Source: UBA9630 sp043725085
Lineage (GTDB): Bacteria; Patescibacteriota; Minisyncoccia; Moranbacterales; UBA2206
Length of the DNA: 59,699 bases
Reading direction: 5' to 3'
Assembly: GCA_043725085.1 (NCBI GenBank)
Contig: JAYSLY010000003.1
Location: 1 to 59,699, forward strand
Shown here: piece by piece, positions 25,512-33,771 of the stretch
Layout: each line of letters opens with the position of its first letter
Numbering within the stretch: the first letter of the stretch is position 1
Made by a program: the position numbers and the translations under genes
Notes under the pieces: generated by a model
The model's database searches: none
Told to the model about the DNA's origin: nothing
The model's input: only the letters and a program-made list of their open reading frames with translations

Positions 25512-25913
25512 TCAGCTGCTCAAATCTTTTCGCATTTTTTTTAGGCTTCCTGCCACACTTGCGTCAAAAATTTCATCTCCCACTCTCACAATCACTCCAC
25601 CACCAATTTTCTCATCAATCAGATTTCTAATCACTACTTTTTCTGCTTGGTATTTTTCTTTAATATACCTACTCAGCTTATCAACTAATTCACTATCTAA
25701 TTTTTCGCAGGACTTAACTTCCGCTTCAATTATTCCGTTTTTGAAATTCGAGATTTCTTCAAATTTTTTGACTATTTCGTTTTTAAGTTTCATCTGAGCG
25801 TTTTTTCGCAAAACCCTTAGCATATTTTTCACCGCCAAATCAGCACCGGCATTGTCAGTGTCGATTGTCAGTTCGTATAGTGCTTTAGCATATTGATTAG
25901 CTGTAACTTTCAT
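25512..25913 (-). CDS. atpH: ATP synthase delta subunit (short)
   Basis: The start ATG at 25913 (MKVTANQYAKALYELT) gives 133 residues. The C-terminus is canonical delta/OSCP: EKVVIRNLIDEKIGGGVIVRVGDEIFDASVAGSLKKMRKDL. Typical bacterial delta has 175-180 residues, so the N-terminal helical domain that binds the alpha N-termini is shortened by about 40 residues. It forms part of the peripheral stalk. A MITE-like element lies between it and atpF. Confidence 0.9.
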   Translation of the reverse strand: MKVTANQYAKALYELTIDTDNAGADLAVKNMLRVLRKNAQMKLKNEIVKKFEEISNFKNGIIEAEVKSCEKLDSELVDKLSRYIKEKYQAEKVVIRNLIDEKIGGGVIVRVGDEIFDASVAGSLKKMRKDLSS

Positions 25914-25943
25914 AACTTTTTGGCACAACAACCTTTTTTTCTT

Positions 25944-26119
25944 GTCATTCCCGCACCCGCCTCCGCGAGTATAAACTCCGGCGGGAATCCAGGTTCCACT
26001 AGCATCAAACTCTAGAAAATCGAATTATATACCCTCTAACTTCTTATTTTAACCAACTTATTCTGTTTTTCTTTATCGTTAACTTGAGGTGCCTGGATCC
26101 CCGACTACTCGGGGATGAC
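25944..26119. mobile_element. MITE-like repeat, copy 2 (inside atp operon)
   Basis: It runs from GTCATTCCCGC to GGGGATGAC. The interior is close to the 54138 copy: GGAATCCAGGTTCCACTAG at left, CCTCTAACTTCTTATT in the middle, and GCCTGGATCCCCGACTACTC at right. An extra segment of about 28 bases (starting ACCCGCCTCCGCGAG) is nested in the left hairpin. It separates atpF from atpH. Confidence 0.85.
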
Positions 26120-26128
26120 ACGGACGAC

Positions 26129-26617
26129 CTACTTTATTGCTTTTTCAATCAAATCCTTATCTTTATTCTTATCCAATTTTTCTCCAATAATCTTCTCTGT
26201 CGCCAAAACAACCAGATCCGCGATTTCACCTTTCACTTCAGTTAGCATCTTATTTTTCTCCTGCTCAATCTGGCTTTTGGCGCTGACGAGGAGTTTTTCG
26301 CTTTGATTCCTCGCCTCAAGCACAATACTCATTGAATTAGCCTTAGCCTGTTCTTCGGCCGCTTTGATAATTTCTTGCGCTTCTTTTTTGGCCACTGCCA
26401 TCACTTCCTTTTCTTTCTCCACAATCTCTTCCAATTTTTTGCCAGCGGCGTCGGCATCTTTGAGACCTTTTTCAATTTTGCTCGTTCGGCTATTTAGAGC
26501 TTTCAGGACTGGCTTATAGGCAAACTTATAGAGCACGAAGAGGACAATTGCAAAGTTGACCATCTGCGCAACGAGGAGATTGACTTCAATGTGAAATGTT
26601 TTGATGAGTTCGTCCAT
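26129..26617 (-). CDS. atpF: ATP synthase b subunit
   Basis: The start at 26617 (MDELIKTFHIEVNLLVAQMVNF) gives 162 residues with one membrane helix (about 12-33) followed by a long charged coiled coil (EKGLKDADAAGKKLEEIVEKEKE). The C-terminal segment VLATEKIIGEKLDKNKDKDLIEKAI is the typical delta-binding end. It forms the peripheral stalk as a dimer. Length is normal. Confidence 0.96.
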   Translation of the reverse strand: MDELIKTFHIEVNLLVAQMVNFAIVLFVLYKFAYKPVLKALNSRTSKIEKGLKDADAAGKKLEEIVEKEKEVMAVAKKEAQEIIKAAEEQAKANSMSIVLEARNQSEKLLVSAKSQIEQEKNKMLTEVKGEIADLVVLATEKIIGEKLDKNKDKDLIEKAIK

Positions 26618-26727
26618 CTTTTTGCAATAACCAAAAAACAAGTGACGAGATACAAACAATTTCCGATAATTAACTCCGGAATCGCAAAAATTTGATTATT
26701 GCTTTTTTCGGAATTGTGATTTGTTTG

Positions 26728-26770
26728 CCTGCCTGCCGGTAGGCAGGTTTCTTGTGTCTTGTGTCTTGGA
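26728..26770. repeat. Short palindrome plus tandem repeat
   Basis: CCTGCC, GCCGGT and AGGCAGG form a palindromic run (26728-26747). It is followed by TCTTGTGTCTTGTGTCTTGG, two to three copies of CTTGTGT. The palindrome resembles the CCTGCC...GGCAGG ends of the element inside metG (29979-30004). Confidence 0.55.
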
Positions 26771-26852
26771 ATTTTAATAAATATCTTAAACTTGGAATTA
26801 TTTTAAATAATCTCGCTTTGCCCCACTTTTTGAAAAAATGAGGCATCTGAAA

Positions 26853-27065
26853 TTATTTGATCGAGAAAGCAATCACCAAGGCATAAATTGCCACCGCTTC
26901 AGCGAAAGCTGCAGCAAGAAGCATTGGAAGCAAAATCTTTTCTGCACATTCAGGATTTCGCCCGATTGATTCCATGGCTTTTGCGCCAATTTTTCCAATC
27001 GCAAACGCAGGTGCAATTGATCCGATTCCGATCGCCAAGGCTTTCGCCATCATTGTTATGTCCAT
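26853..27065 (-). CDS. atpE: ATP synthase c subunit
   Basis: The 70-residue hairpin has two membrane helices joined by the polar loop SIGRNPE. The ion-binding carboxylate is the Glu in AFAEAVAIYALV in helix 2. It is followed by Ala-Val, with no Ser/Thr next to it and no helix-1 Gln of the Na+ type, so proton coupling is likely. The c ring drives rotation. Length is slightly below the usual 75-80. Confidence 0.97.
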   Translation of the reverse strand: MDITMMAKALAIGIGSIAPAFAIGKIGAKAMESIGRNPECAEKILLPMLLAAAFAEAVAIYALVIAFSIK

Positions 27066-27150
27066 AACATTATACTCTATTCCAACGGTCGACTAATTGT
27101 GATTGTTTTTAAAGTCGCCGCGAGAATAAATTTAAAAAAATTAATTAACC

Positions 27151-28011
27151 CTAATGTTCATGCTGCTCTGTTGCTATCGTTAAATATACCAATGCTAATA
27201 TCGAAAAAATGAGCGCCTGAATTATTCCCACAATCATTTCCAAAAACATAAACGGCAATGGCAAGACATAGGCGAAAAGCGCCATCATCGAAGCTAAAAG
27301 CACTTCGCCGGCAAAAATATTGCCAAAGAGACGAAAAGTGAGTGAGGCCATCTTGGCAAATTCACTGATAATTTCCACCAGGCCCACAAAAATCTTGATT
27401 GGATTCACGAGCACAATCGTGAAATCTTTTCTGATTTTGCCCGGAATTTCCAAGAGTAATTTCACATTCACAAATTTATTAAAATAATTCCAAGCACCAA
27501 CTGTGAGCACACCCGCCACATGCGAAGCAACCACAGCAAAAAGAGCAAGTGCGAGAGTTGTGTTGATGTCTGCTGTTCCTCCGCGAAAAAGAGGGATAAA
27601 AAGCTTATGTCCCTCTTCCACTTCATTAAAACCAATCGTGCCCATACCAGGAATGAGTCCTAGCCAATTATTCACAAAAATGAACAAAAAAAGCGCCAAA
27701 GAAATGGGCAAAAACTTTTCTGATTTTTTGCGCGATCCCGTGACACTATCAGCCAGCTCTAAGGCTTTTTCCAAAATAATTTCAAAGATATTTTGCAAGC
27801 CTCTCGGCACTTTGCGAACTTTCTTCCCAACCGAAACGAGAAAGATAACCAAAATAACAACGGAAACCCAACTAGCTAAAAGTGAATTGGTAACAGTAAG
27901 CTTCCCAATATGCCCCAGGCTTTCGGCAAAAAGCGTCGCCTCATGGCTCGCCTCGATATTTGGCGCTTGGGACGTTTGCGTATTTGTTGTTATGACGGTC
28001 TGCTCTGCCAT
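27151..28011 (-). CDS. atpB: ATP synthase a subunit
   Basis: The 286 residues contain five to six membrane helices. The essential Arg lies in MASLTFRLFGNIFAGEVLL, and the final helices read FLEMIVGIIQALIFSILALVYLTIATEQHEH, typical of bacterial a subunits. The N-terminal 30 residues are Gln/Thr/Ala-rich and non-conserved. It forms the proton channel against the c ring. It lies two bases after the atpI-like gene. Confidence 0.97.
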   Translation of the reverse strand: MAEQTVITTNTQTSQAPNIEASHEATLFAESLGHIGKLTVTNSLLASWVSVVILVIFLVSVGKKVRKVPRGLQNIFEIILEKALELADSVTGSRKKSEKFLPISLALFLFIFVNNWLGLIPGMGTIGFNEVEEGHKLFIPLFRGGTADINTTLALALFAVVASHVAGVLTVGAWNYFNKFVNVKLLLEIPGKIRKDFTIVLVNPIKIFVGLVEIISEFAKMASLTFRLFGNIFAGEVLLASMMALFAYVLPLPFMFLEMIVGIIQALIFSILALVYLTIATEQHEH

Positions 28012-28013
28012 AA

Positions 28014-28319
28014 TTATTTCACTTTATTTATATCCCCTTCTCCCGATTTATTTTTCATTTCCTTCTCTTTTTTCGCGTCATCTTCAATCTTTTTCATCAC
28101 CACGAGCGTGTCTTTCACAATTCCATAAGCAGAGACAAAAAAGGCCACTCCGACGCAAAGCAAGAACAGTTTTGGCTCAGTCCCGTAGCGATTGTCTAGC
28201 CATTTTCCCAAAAACAGAGCGAAAATAATCGGCCCGCCAATCCAGCCGCTGAGCTTTCCAAACAAAACCAAACTCGGCTGCCACCACAGCATCTTTATTT
28301 CCTTTTTCTTGCTATTCAT
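28014..28319 (-). CDS. atpI: AtpI/AtpZ-like ATP synthase accessory protein
   Basis: The 101 residues have two membrane helices (about 20-42 and 50-70) with GGPIIFALFLGKWLDNRYGTEPKLFLL between them, the pattern of AtpZ/AtpI family accessory proteins. These help c-ring assembly and cation uptake. The C-terminus is charged and cytoplasmic. Its position first in the atp cluster, 35 bases after a promoter, fits. The -10/-35 at 28343-28371 would drive the whole set. Confidence 0.85.
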   Translation of the reverse strand: MNSKKKEIKMLWWQPSLVLFGKLSGWIGGPIIFALFLGKWLDNRYGTEPKLFLLCVGVAFFVSAYGIVKDTLVVMKKIEDDAKKEKEMKNKSGEGDINKVK

Positions 28320-28342
28320 ATTTTAGATTACTCTACCCTTCT

Positions 28343-28371
28343 ATTCTCCTGCAAAATGGGGAAAAAGTCAA
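28343..28371 (-). promoter_or_regulatory. Promoter of the atp operon
   Basis: TTGACT (28366-28371) and GAGAAT (28343-28348) are separated by 17 bases on the minus strand, ahead of the atpI-like gene. Confidence 0.6.
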
Positions 28372-28386
28372 TAACAGCAAATTTCC

Positions 28387-28434
28387 AAAACAGAAGCTAA
28401 GCTTCTGGAGCTCCAGAAGCTTAGCTTCTGTTTT
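28387..28434. repeat. Perfect 48-base palindrome
   Basis: Each arm is 24 bases, starting AAAACAGAAGCTAAGCTTCT, with no spacer (centre GAGCTC). It lies nine bases after the tatD stop. On the minus strand it ends in TTTT and may terminate the metG-tatD transcript. A diverged copy of the same element is translated inside metG (29544-29587). Confidence 0.85.
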
Positions 28435-28442
28435 ATTCTGCG

Positions 28443-29276
28443 CTAGATTCCAAAAAACCTCCCCGCCGTGTTTGTTGTAATTTTAGCTAATTCCTCTAAA
28501 TCCAGATTTTTCACTTCCGCGATTTTTTGCGCGACATATTTCACAAACAACGGCTCATTTCTTTTTCCCCGCATTGGCATTGGCGCCAAATAGGGGCAAT
28601 CGGTTTCGAGCATAATACGTTCAATCGAGACATTTTTAATCACAGTAAAAATTTCCGCGCCGGTTTTGTTATAGGTAATATTTCCGGCAAAAGAAATTAG
28701 CATATTTTCTTTTTCCAAAATTTTTTCCACGAAAGTCAATTGCCCGCCAAAACTGTGCCAGACAAACTTCAACTCCGGAAATTGCGAAACAATTGCAAAA
28801 ACATCTTCATAGGCATCATCGGCTTCGCGATACGCATTTGGCACGACTGGACGCGACCCGCGACAATGCGAAATAACCGGTAACTTTAATTCTTTTGCAA
28901 ATTCCAGTTGAAGCATAAAGCCTTTTTTCTGCAATTTTTTTTGCTCTTCGGTAATTAGGCTTCCATCAGGGATAAAATAATCCAAACCAATCTCGCCAAT
29001 GGCAACCACTTTCTTACTCGAAGCTAGTGCCTTAAATTCAGGAATCTTGTCAAAACTTTGCTCGCCATATTCCATGAAATAATGCGGATGTAGTCCAATG
29101 GAACAAAAAATATTTTCATACTTCTCCGCCAGCACTACTGAACGCTGGCTACTCCCCAATCCCGCACCGATGTTGATGATTTTTTCCACGCCAAAAGAAT
29201 TAGCCCGCGCTAAAACTTCCTCGCGATCTACGTCAAATTGCTTGTCATCCAAATGGGCGTGAGTGTCGATTAGCAT
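28443..29276 (-). CDS. tatD: TatD-family metal-dependent DNase
   Basis: The 277 residues form a TIM-barrel hydrolase. Metal ligands are visible in MLIDTHAHLDD (H6, H8), GEIGLDYF (Glu), VISHCRGS (His) and LETDCPYLAP (Asp). TatD enzymes act as 3'-5' exonucleases on DNA and RNA. After SHCR there is an extra segment (GSRPVVPNAYR) before EADDAYEDVF that I do not expect in the family. The start overlaps the metG stop (TAATG), so the two are coupled. Confidence 0.95.
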   Translation of the reverse strand: MLIDTHAHLDDKQFDVDREEVLARANSFGVEKIINIGAGLGSSQRSVVLAEKYENIFCSIGLHPHYFMEYGEQSFDKIPEFKALASSKKVVAIGEIGLDYFIPDGSLITEEQKKLQKKGFMLQLEFAKELKLPVISHCRGSRPVVPNAYREADDAYEDVFAIVSQFPELKFVWHSFGGQLTFVEKILEKENMLISFAGNITYNKTGAEIFTVIKNVSIERIMLETDCPYLAPMPMRGKRNEPLFVKYVAQKIAEVKNLDLEELAKITTNTAGRFFGI

Positions 29277-30727
29277 TATTTTATCCTTTGAAACAAAACT
29301 TCATCCAACTTTTTCGTCTCCAGCGCTTTTTTGATTTTCTCGGCTGTTTCGGGCATAAAAGGCGAAAGTAGCGTTGCAATCAGTGCCAAATCGTTTAATA
29401 ATTTTACCATCACTTCATTAAATTTAGCTTCATCTGTTTTTTTCAACTCCCAAGGCTTATTGTCTCCGATAAATTTATTACTGTCCGCAATAATTTTCCA
29501 AGTGCCTGATAACGCCTGATCGAATTCCATTCTGTTCAACTCTCCAAAAGCGTAGCTTCCGGAAAATTCCGGAAGCTTAGCTTCTGGAAAATCTCCCACT
29601 GTTTCACACAATTTGATTACTCTTGAAACTAAATTCCCTAGTCCATTCGCCAAATCCGCGTTATATTTCTCTGTTAATTTTTCCCAAGTAATATCAAAAT
29701 CTTCCCCGAAATTCGCCCCAGAGAGAAGCAGATAGCGCGTCGCGTCCGTGCCAAATTTCTCCGCCATTTCATAGGGCGAAATCACATTGCCCAAAGATTT
29801 GCTCATTTTTTGTCCGTTGACAGTAATAAAACCATTCACAAAAACTTGCTTCGAATTAGGCAGCTTGGCTGACATGAGCATCGCTTGCCACATCGCCGCT
29901 TGCTGGCGTAAATTATCCTTGCCGCAAACCTGCACACCCGGCCAGAATTTTGCAAAATTTCCCGAATTATTAGGTTTACCTGCCGAAGCTTCAGCGTAGG
30001 CAGGCCAACCCAAAGTTGAGATATAGTTGACCAGTGCATCAAACCAGACATACATCACGTGTTCGTCGTCACCCGGCACCGGCACCCCCCAGGGCATCTT
30101 TGCCTTGAGTCGCGAGATGCTAAAATCTTCCAATCCTCTTTCCACAAAACTTTTCACTTCATTCATCCGCTTGGCCGGCAAAACAAAATTTGGTTTTTGG
30201 GCATATAGCTTGAGCAGCGGTTCTTGATATTTGGAAAAACGGAAAAAATAATTTTCCTCGGCAATGATTTCGATTTGCATATTCGGATGATCCGGACATT
30301 TTCCGTCAACCAATTCCGAATCGGTTTTTTCCAACTCACACCCCACGCAATATTTGATAGAATAATTTTTCTTATAAATATCGCCGTTCTTTTCGCAGTG
30401 TTTCCAAAATTCTTGCGCAGCCACAATATGCTTGGCGTCTGTCGTGCGAATGAAAGCATCATAGCTCAAATTAAGCGCTGATTTCAATTGATCAAACTCC
30501 GGCAGCATACTATCGCAATATTCCTGCGCCGCCATCTCATGTTCTTGGGCTTTTTGAAAAATCTTCTGGCCATGCTCGTCCGTCCCAGTATTGAAAAACA
30601 CATCGTCACCCAACTCACGATGAAACCGCGCCAAAACATCCGCTTCAACGATTTCTTTAGCAAAACCAACATGCGGCTTAGCGTTGACATAGGGCAGTGT
30701 GGTTGTAATGTAGAAATTATTTTTCAT
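29276..30727 (-). CDS. metG: Methionyl-tRNA synthetase with two repeat-encoded inserts
   Basis: The 483-residue class I enzyme charges tRNA-Met. HIGH box is PHVGFA (about 19-24) and KMSKS is QKMSKSLGN. The zinc knuckle has CVGCELEKTDSELVDGKCPDH. The C-terminal anticodon-binding domain is complete, but there is no C-terminal dimerisation domain. Two short in-frame segments look repeat-derived: WPAYAEASAGKPN (30004-29979) after LGWP, and FPEAKLPEFSGSYAFGE (29587-29544) in the anticodon-binding region. Both coincide with palindromic DNA. Key residues are unaffected. tatD follows with a TAATG overlap. Confidence 0.97.
   Translation of the reverse strand: MKNNFYITTTLPYVNAKPHVGFAKEIVEADVLARFHRELGDDVFFNTGTDEHGQKIFQKAQEHEMAAQEYCDSMLPEFDQLKSALNLSYDAFIRTTDAKHIVAAQEFWKHCEKNGDIYKKNYSIKYCVGCELEKTDSELVDGKCPDHPNMQIEIIAEENYFFRFSKYQEPLLKLYAQKPNFVLPAKRMNEVKSFVERGLEDFSISRLKAKMPWGVPVPGDDEHVMYVWFDALVNYISTLGWPAYAEASAGKPNNSGNFAKFWPGVQVCGKDNLRQQAAMWQAMLMSAKLPNSKQVFVNGFITVNGQKMSKSLGNVISPYEMAEKFGTDATRYLLLSGANFGEDFDITWEKLTEKYNADLANGLGNLVSRVIKLCETVGDFPEAKLPEFSGSYAFGELNRMEFDQALSGTWKIIADSNKFIGDNKPWELKKTDEAKFNEVMVKLLNDLALIATLLSPFMPETAEKIKKALETKKLDEVLFQRIK
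29544..29587. repeat. Palindromic element in metG coding sequence (insert 2)
   Basis: CCAGAAGCTAAGCTTCCGGA (minus strand) pairs with its inverted counterpart across TTTT. It is clearly related to the palindrome at 28387-28434 (CAGAAGCTAAGCTTCTGG). It is read through without a stop. Confidence 0.8.
29979..30004. repeat. Palindromic element in metG coding sequence (insert 1)
   Basis: CCTGCC and GGCAGG ends enclose GAAGCTTC, encoding PAYAEASAG on the minus strand. A partial copy (GCTGAAGCTTTAGCGTAAGC) is at about 45101-45125, and a shorter relative lies at 26728-26747. Confidence 0.8.
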
Positions 30728-30738
30728 AATGATTTTTC

Positions 30739-31431
30739 TTAATAAACTATGATTACAAATTCCCCCTTGACCTTGCCTTTATTCTCCAAAAAATATCCCA
30801 AAACTTCGGAGGCGTTCCCGCGCACAATTTCTTCAAACATTTTGGTCAGCTCTCTTCCCAGAACGATCTTCTTTTCCGGCGCCAGAGTTTTCAAAAGTTC
30901 CAAATTTTTCAAAAGACGATGCGGCGATTCGAAGTAGATGGCCGGATATTTTTGCGCCAAGACTTCTTTGAAAAAAGTTTCTCGGCCTTTTTTGTGCGGC
31001 GGAAAACCCAAAAAAACAAAGCGCGTCAAATCAATTCCTGAAACACTAGCCAAGGTGATGAGCGAACTCGCGCCAGGAATGGGAATGACCAAAATATTAC
31101 TCTCCACCGCGCGTGCCACCAATTGATTGCCCGGGTCGGATATTCCCGGTGTGCCGGCGTCAGTCACTAACGCAATATTTTTTCCCGCTTCCAATTCCAA
31201 AATGATCCAGTCTAATTTTGGCACCGGCTTGGTTGCACCACCTGACCGTTGCACCTGATAGAAAGAAGTGGTCGGTGTTTTGATTTCATAGCGATCCAAA
31301 AGTTTGCGACTCGTTCTTGTGTCCTCACACACAATCAAATCAACCTTTTTCAAAGTCTCAATCGCTCGCTCTGTGATGTCGGCCAGATTGCCAATTGGGG
31401 TCGCCACAATGTAGAGTATTCCGGAATTCAT
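30739..31431 (-). CDS. rsmI: 16S rRNA 2'-O-ribose C1402 methyltransferase RsmI
   Basis: The 230 residues match the tetrapyrrole-methylase fold of RsmI. The N-terminus GILYIVATPIGNLADITERAIETL, CEDTRTSRKLLDRY, VTDAGTPGISDPGNQLV and IPGASSLITLASVSGI are all diagnostic. It uses S-adenosylmethionine to methylate C1402 in helix 44. The C-terminal RsmI-HTH region is absent; total length is shorter than the E. coli 286. It lies 11 bases upstream of metG. Confidence 0.97.
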   Translation of the reverse strand: MNSGILYIVATPIGNLADITERAIETLKKVDLIVCEDTRTSRKLLDRYEIKTPTTSFYQVQRSGGATKPVPKLDWIILELEAGKNIALVTDAGTPGISDPGNQLVARAVESNILVIPIPGASSLITLASVSGIDLTRFVFLGFPPHKKGRETFFKEVLAQKYPAIYFESPHRLLKNLELLKTLAPEKKIVLGRELTKMFEEIVRGNASEVLGYFLENKGKVKGEFVIIVY

Positions 31432-31455
31432 AGTTGACTAATTGAATTAAAAAAA

Positions 31456-32478
31456 TTATATCTTTCTTAATCTTATAAAATCATTGATTGCCAGACTAAT
31501 GGCAGTCGCCACGGGAATCGCCAAAATGGCGCCCATCACACCGCCCAAGCGCAACCCGACGAGCAGCGCAATGATTGTTGCCACGGGATTCAGTCCCACT
31601 GCTTTTTTCATGATTTGCGGAACGATTAAGTTATTCTCCAGCTGTTGAGCGATAAGATACACCAGCATTGCCAAAAATCCGGTCATCGGAGAAATCATAA
31701 ATCCCAAAATCATTCCCGGAATAGCGGAGATAATTGGCCCGATATAGGGCACGATTTCCATTACTCCCGCAAAAACTGCCAGCACCAGCGCATAGGGAAC
31801 GCCGATGAGCGTTAGTCCGATTGCATCGAGCACGAAAATGATAAGCATCAACAGCAATTGCCCAAGCATCCATTTGCCAATTTTTTCTTTGATCCTCGTT
31901 GTCAGATCAACGGCATATTCCCTATACTGATCGGGTGTGACAGAAGTGATAAACTTTTTAATGCCATTTTCTTCGACAGTCATGTAAAACGCCAAAGAAA
32001 AAACCACAATAATAGAAATGAAGCCGGAAAAAACATCAATTGTACGAGAAAAAATATTCCCGGATAAACTAGCAAATGCTCCCGTGAAATTATCCAATAA
32101 TTGCTGCGGGTCGAAATTAATGTGTTTGCCTGCCAAGAAAACTCTCAATTCCGCGAAAGAAGTTTGCCCGGCCTGAAAATATCTGGGAAAGTTCTGAGAA
32201 AAATCTTGAAATTGAACAATAATTGGCGGGATGAGAAAAGAAACGATAAGGCCGATAAGCAGAAATAACGCCAGAAACAACCCCAAAACACCGGCTGTGC
32301 GGGGAATTTTTTTTGACTGCAACCAATCTACCAGCGGATCCATCGCTGAAGTGATAATCACCGCAATAAAAACAAGCGCAATCACATCCATCACTAAATA
32401 CAAAAACCACACTGCCAAAAGAATCAAAATGGTTTTGAAAATTATCCCGGTTGAGATTTCAATTTCTTGTTTTTGCAT
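31456..32478 (-). CDS. AI-2E / PerM-family permease
   Basis: The start MQKQEIEISTG at 32478 is preferred to an upstream TTG; it gives 340 residues. Seven to eight membrane helices and the conserved VPYIGPIISAIPGMILGFM and NNLIVPQIMKKAVGLNPVATIIALLVG motifs identify the family. Members include TqsA (AI-2 export), PerM/YdiK and Na+/H+ antiporter-like proteins, so substrate is unknown. It follows the M16 peptidase gene by about 20 bases. Confidence 0.93.
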   Translation of the reverse strand: MQKQEIEISTGIIFKTILILLAVWFLYLVMDVIALVFIAVIITSAMDPLVDWLQSKKIPRTAGVLGLFLALFLLIGLIVSFLIPPIIVQFQDFSQNFPRYFQAGQTSFAELRVFLAGKHINFDPQQLLDNFTGAFASLSGNIFSRTIDVFSGFISIIVVFSLAFYMTVEENGIKKFITSVTPDQYREYAVDLTTRIKEKIGKWMLGQLLLMLIIFVLDAIGLTLIGVPYALVLAVFAGVMEIVPYIGPIISAIPGMILGFMISPMTGFLAMLVYLIAQQLENNLIVPQIMKKAVGLNPVATIIALLVGLRLGGVMGAILAIPVATAISLAINDFIRLRKI

Positions 32479-32498
32479 AAAATAAGTAGGATAAAAAA

Positions 32499-33767
32499 TC
32501 AAACACTCAACATCTTTTGCAACTTCTCGCTATTCTTGTGTGGCCCGATGATCGCCAGATTCAGTTTTTTATTTTGAAAAATCTCTTTGGCAACCGCCAA
32601 AATATCTTCCGGCGTCACTCGATCAATCCGTTTGAAAATTTCTTCTCTTTTGAGAATTTCTCTGCGAGAAAGTTCTTGACCAACAAAAAACATCGCCACC
32701 TCGTCTGAGGCTTCCATACCCATTACCATTTTGCCCTTGATATAATCCTTGGCTTTTTGCAATTCCTTTTCAGCCACTTTTTCCGTCGCAATCTTTCGAT
32801 ATTCTCCCAAAATCGTTTTGAGGGCCAGTTCCAGATTTTTGTGTTCCACTCCTGCTTGCGTGGCGAGATAACCGCACTCTTCAAATGCTTCCGTATTTGT
32901 TCTGACATAATAGGCCAAACCTCTACGTTCTCGCACTTCCATAAACAGCCGGCTGGACATATTCCCGCCGAGAATGATGGAGAGCAAAGACAAAGCAAAG
33001 CGTTTTTCGCTATATTGATCAAAAGCCCGCACACCGACAATTATTTGGGTTTGGTCGGTTTTTTTGAATTTAATTTTTACTGCCGAACCTTTTTGCGCTT
33101 CTTTTACTTCTTTGAGCTCAGGCTTTTTGCCCTCAGCCATTTCACGGAAATAGCGCTCAATTTGCTTGATGATTTTCTTTTCGTCAAATTTTCCCGCCAC
33201 GCAAATCACTGTGTCATTCGAAAGATAGAAACGCTTCATGTATTTCAAAAAATCCGCGCGCTTGAAACTATCAATCGTTTTTTTGTAACCGATAATATCC
33301 CGCCCCAAATCACTTTTAGGATAGAGCAAATTTTCAAACACATTGCCAACATTTCTCATCGGCATATCTTCATACATATTCAGCTCTTGAATAATCGTGC
33401 CGCGTTCTTTGTCAATTTCCGCCGCTTCCAGTTTGGAATTAAGATACATATCCGACACAACATCCAGCGCCACGTCAATATGCTTGGCATCGACTTTGAC
33501 ATAATAGCCGGTTGAATCTTTTGACGTGAAAGCATTAAACTCTCCGCCGATCGCATCCAGTTCTTCCGAAATTGAAAGCGCGTTTGGCCGCTTTTCGGTC
33601 CCCTTGAAAAACATATGCTCAATGAAATGCGACAGTCCGGCTTCTTTTTCCGACTCATAGCGACTACCCACACCCACCATCGCCACAACAGTCACGGTTT
33701 GGGTTTCAAGCATTGGCACGGTCAAGATCCGCAGACCATTTTTGAGATTGGTTTTTTTGTAATTCAT
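32499..33767 (-). CDS. M16-family zinc peptidase
   Basis: The 422 residues have the inverted zinc motif HFIEH (H47, E50, H51), with the distal Glu in RGTIIQELNMYED. The second half is the usual inactive homologous domain with RRGLAYYVRT. Members are processing peptidases (PqqL, YmxG-like). There is no signal peptide, so it is probably cytoplasmic. Length fits the single-chain 400-450 residue bacterial type. It is adjacent to the NIF3 gene by four bases. Confidence 0.95.
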   Translation of the reverse strand: MNYKKTNLKNGLRILTVPMLETQTVTVVAMVGVGSRYESEKEAGLSHFIEHMFFKGTEKRPNALSISEELDAIGGEFNAFTSKDSTGYYVKVDAKHIDVALDVVSDMYLNSKLEAAEIDKERGTIIQELNMYEDMPMRNVGNVFENLLYPKSDLGRDIIGYKKTIDSFKRADFLKYMKRFYLSNDTVICVAGKFDEKKIIKQIERYFREMAEGKKPELKEVKEAQKGSAVKIKFKKTDQTQIIVGVRAFDQYSEKRFALSLLSIILGGNMSSRLFMEVRERRGLAYYVRTNTEAFEECGYLATQAGVEHKNLELALKTILGEYRKIATEKVAEKELQKAKDYIKGKMVMGMEASDEVAMFFVGQELSRREILKREEIFKRIDRVTPEDILAVAKEIFQNKKLNLAIIGPHKNSEKLQKMLSV

Positions 33768-33771
33768 AAAA

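Noticed and set aside
27503..28228. 241-codon + strand ORF opposite atpB and the atpI-like gene
   Set aside because: Lies antisense to two well-supported atp genes and has no family motif.
32757..33515. 252-codon + strand ORF opposite the M16 peptidase
   Set aside because: Antisense shadow; Phe/His/Gln-rich with no domain pattern.
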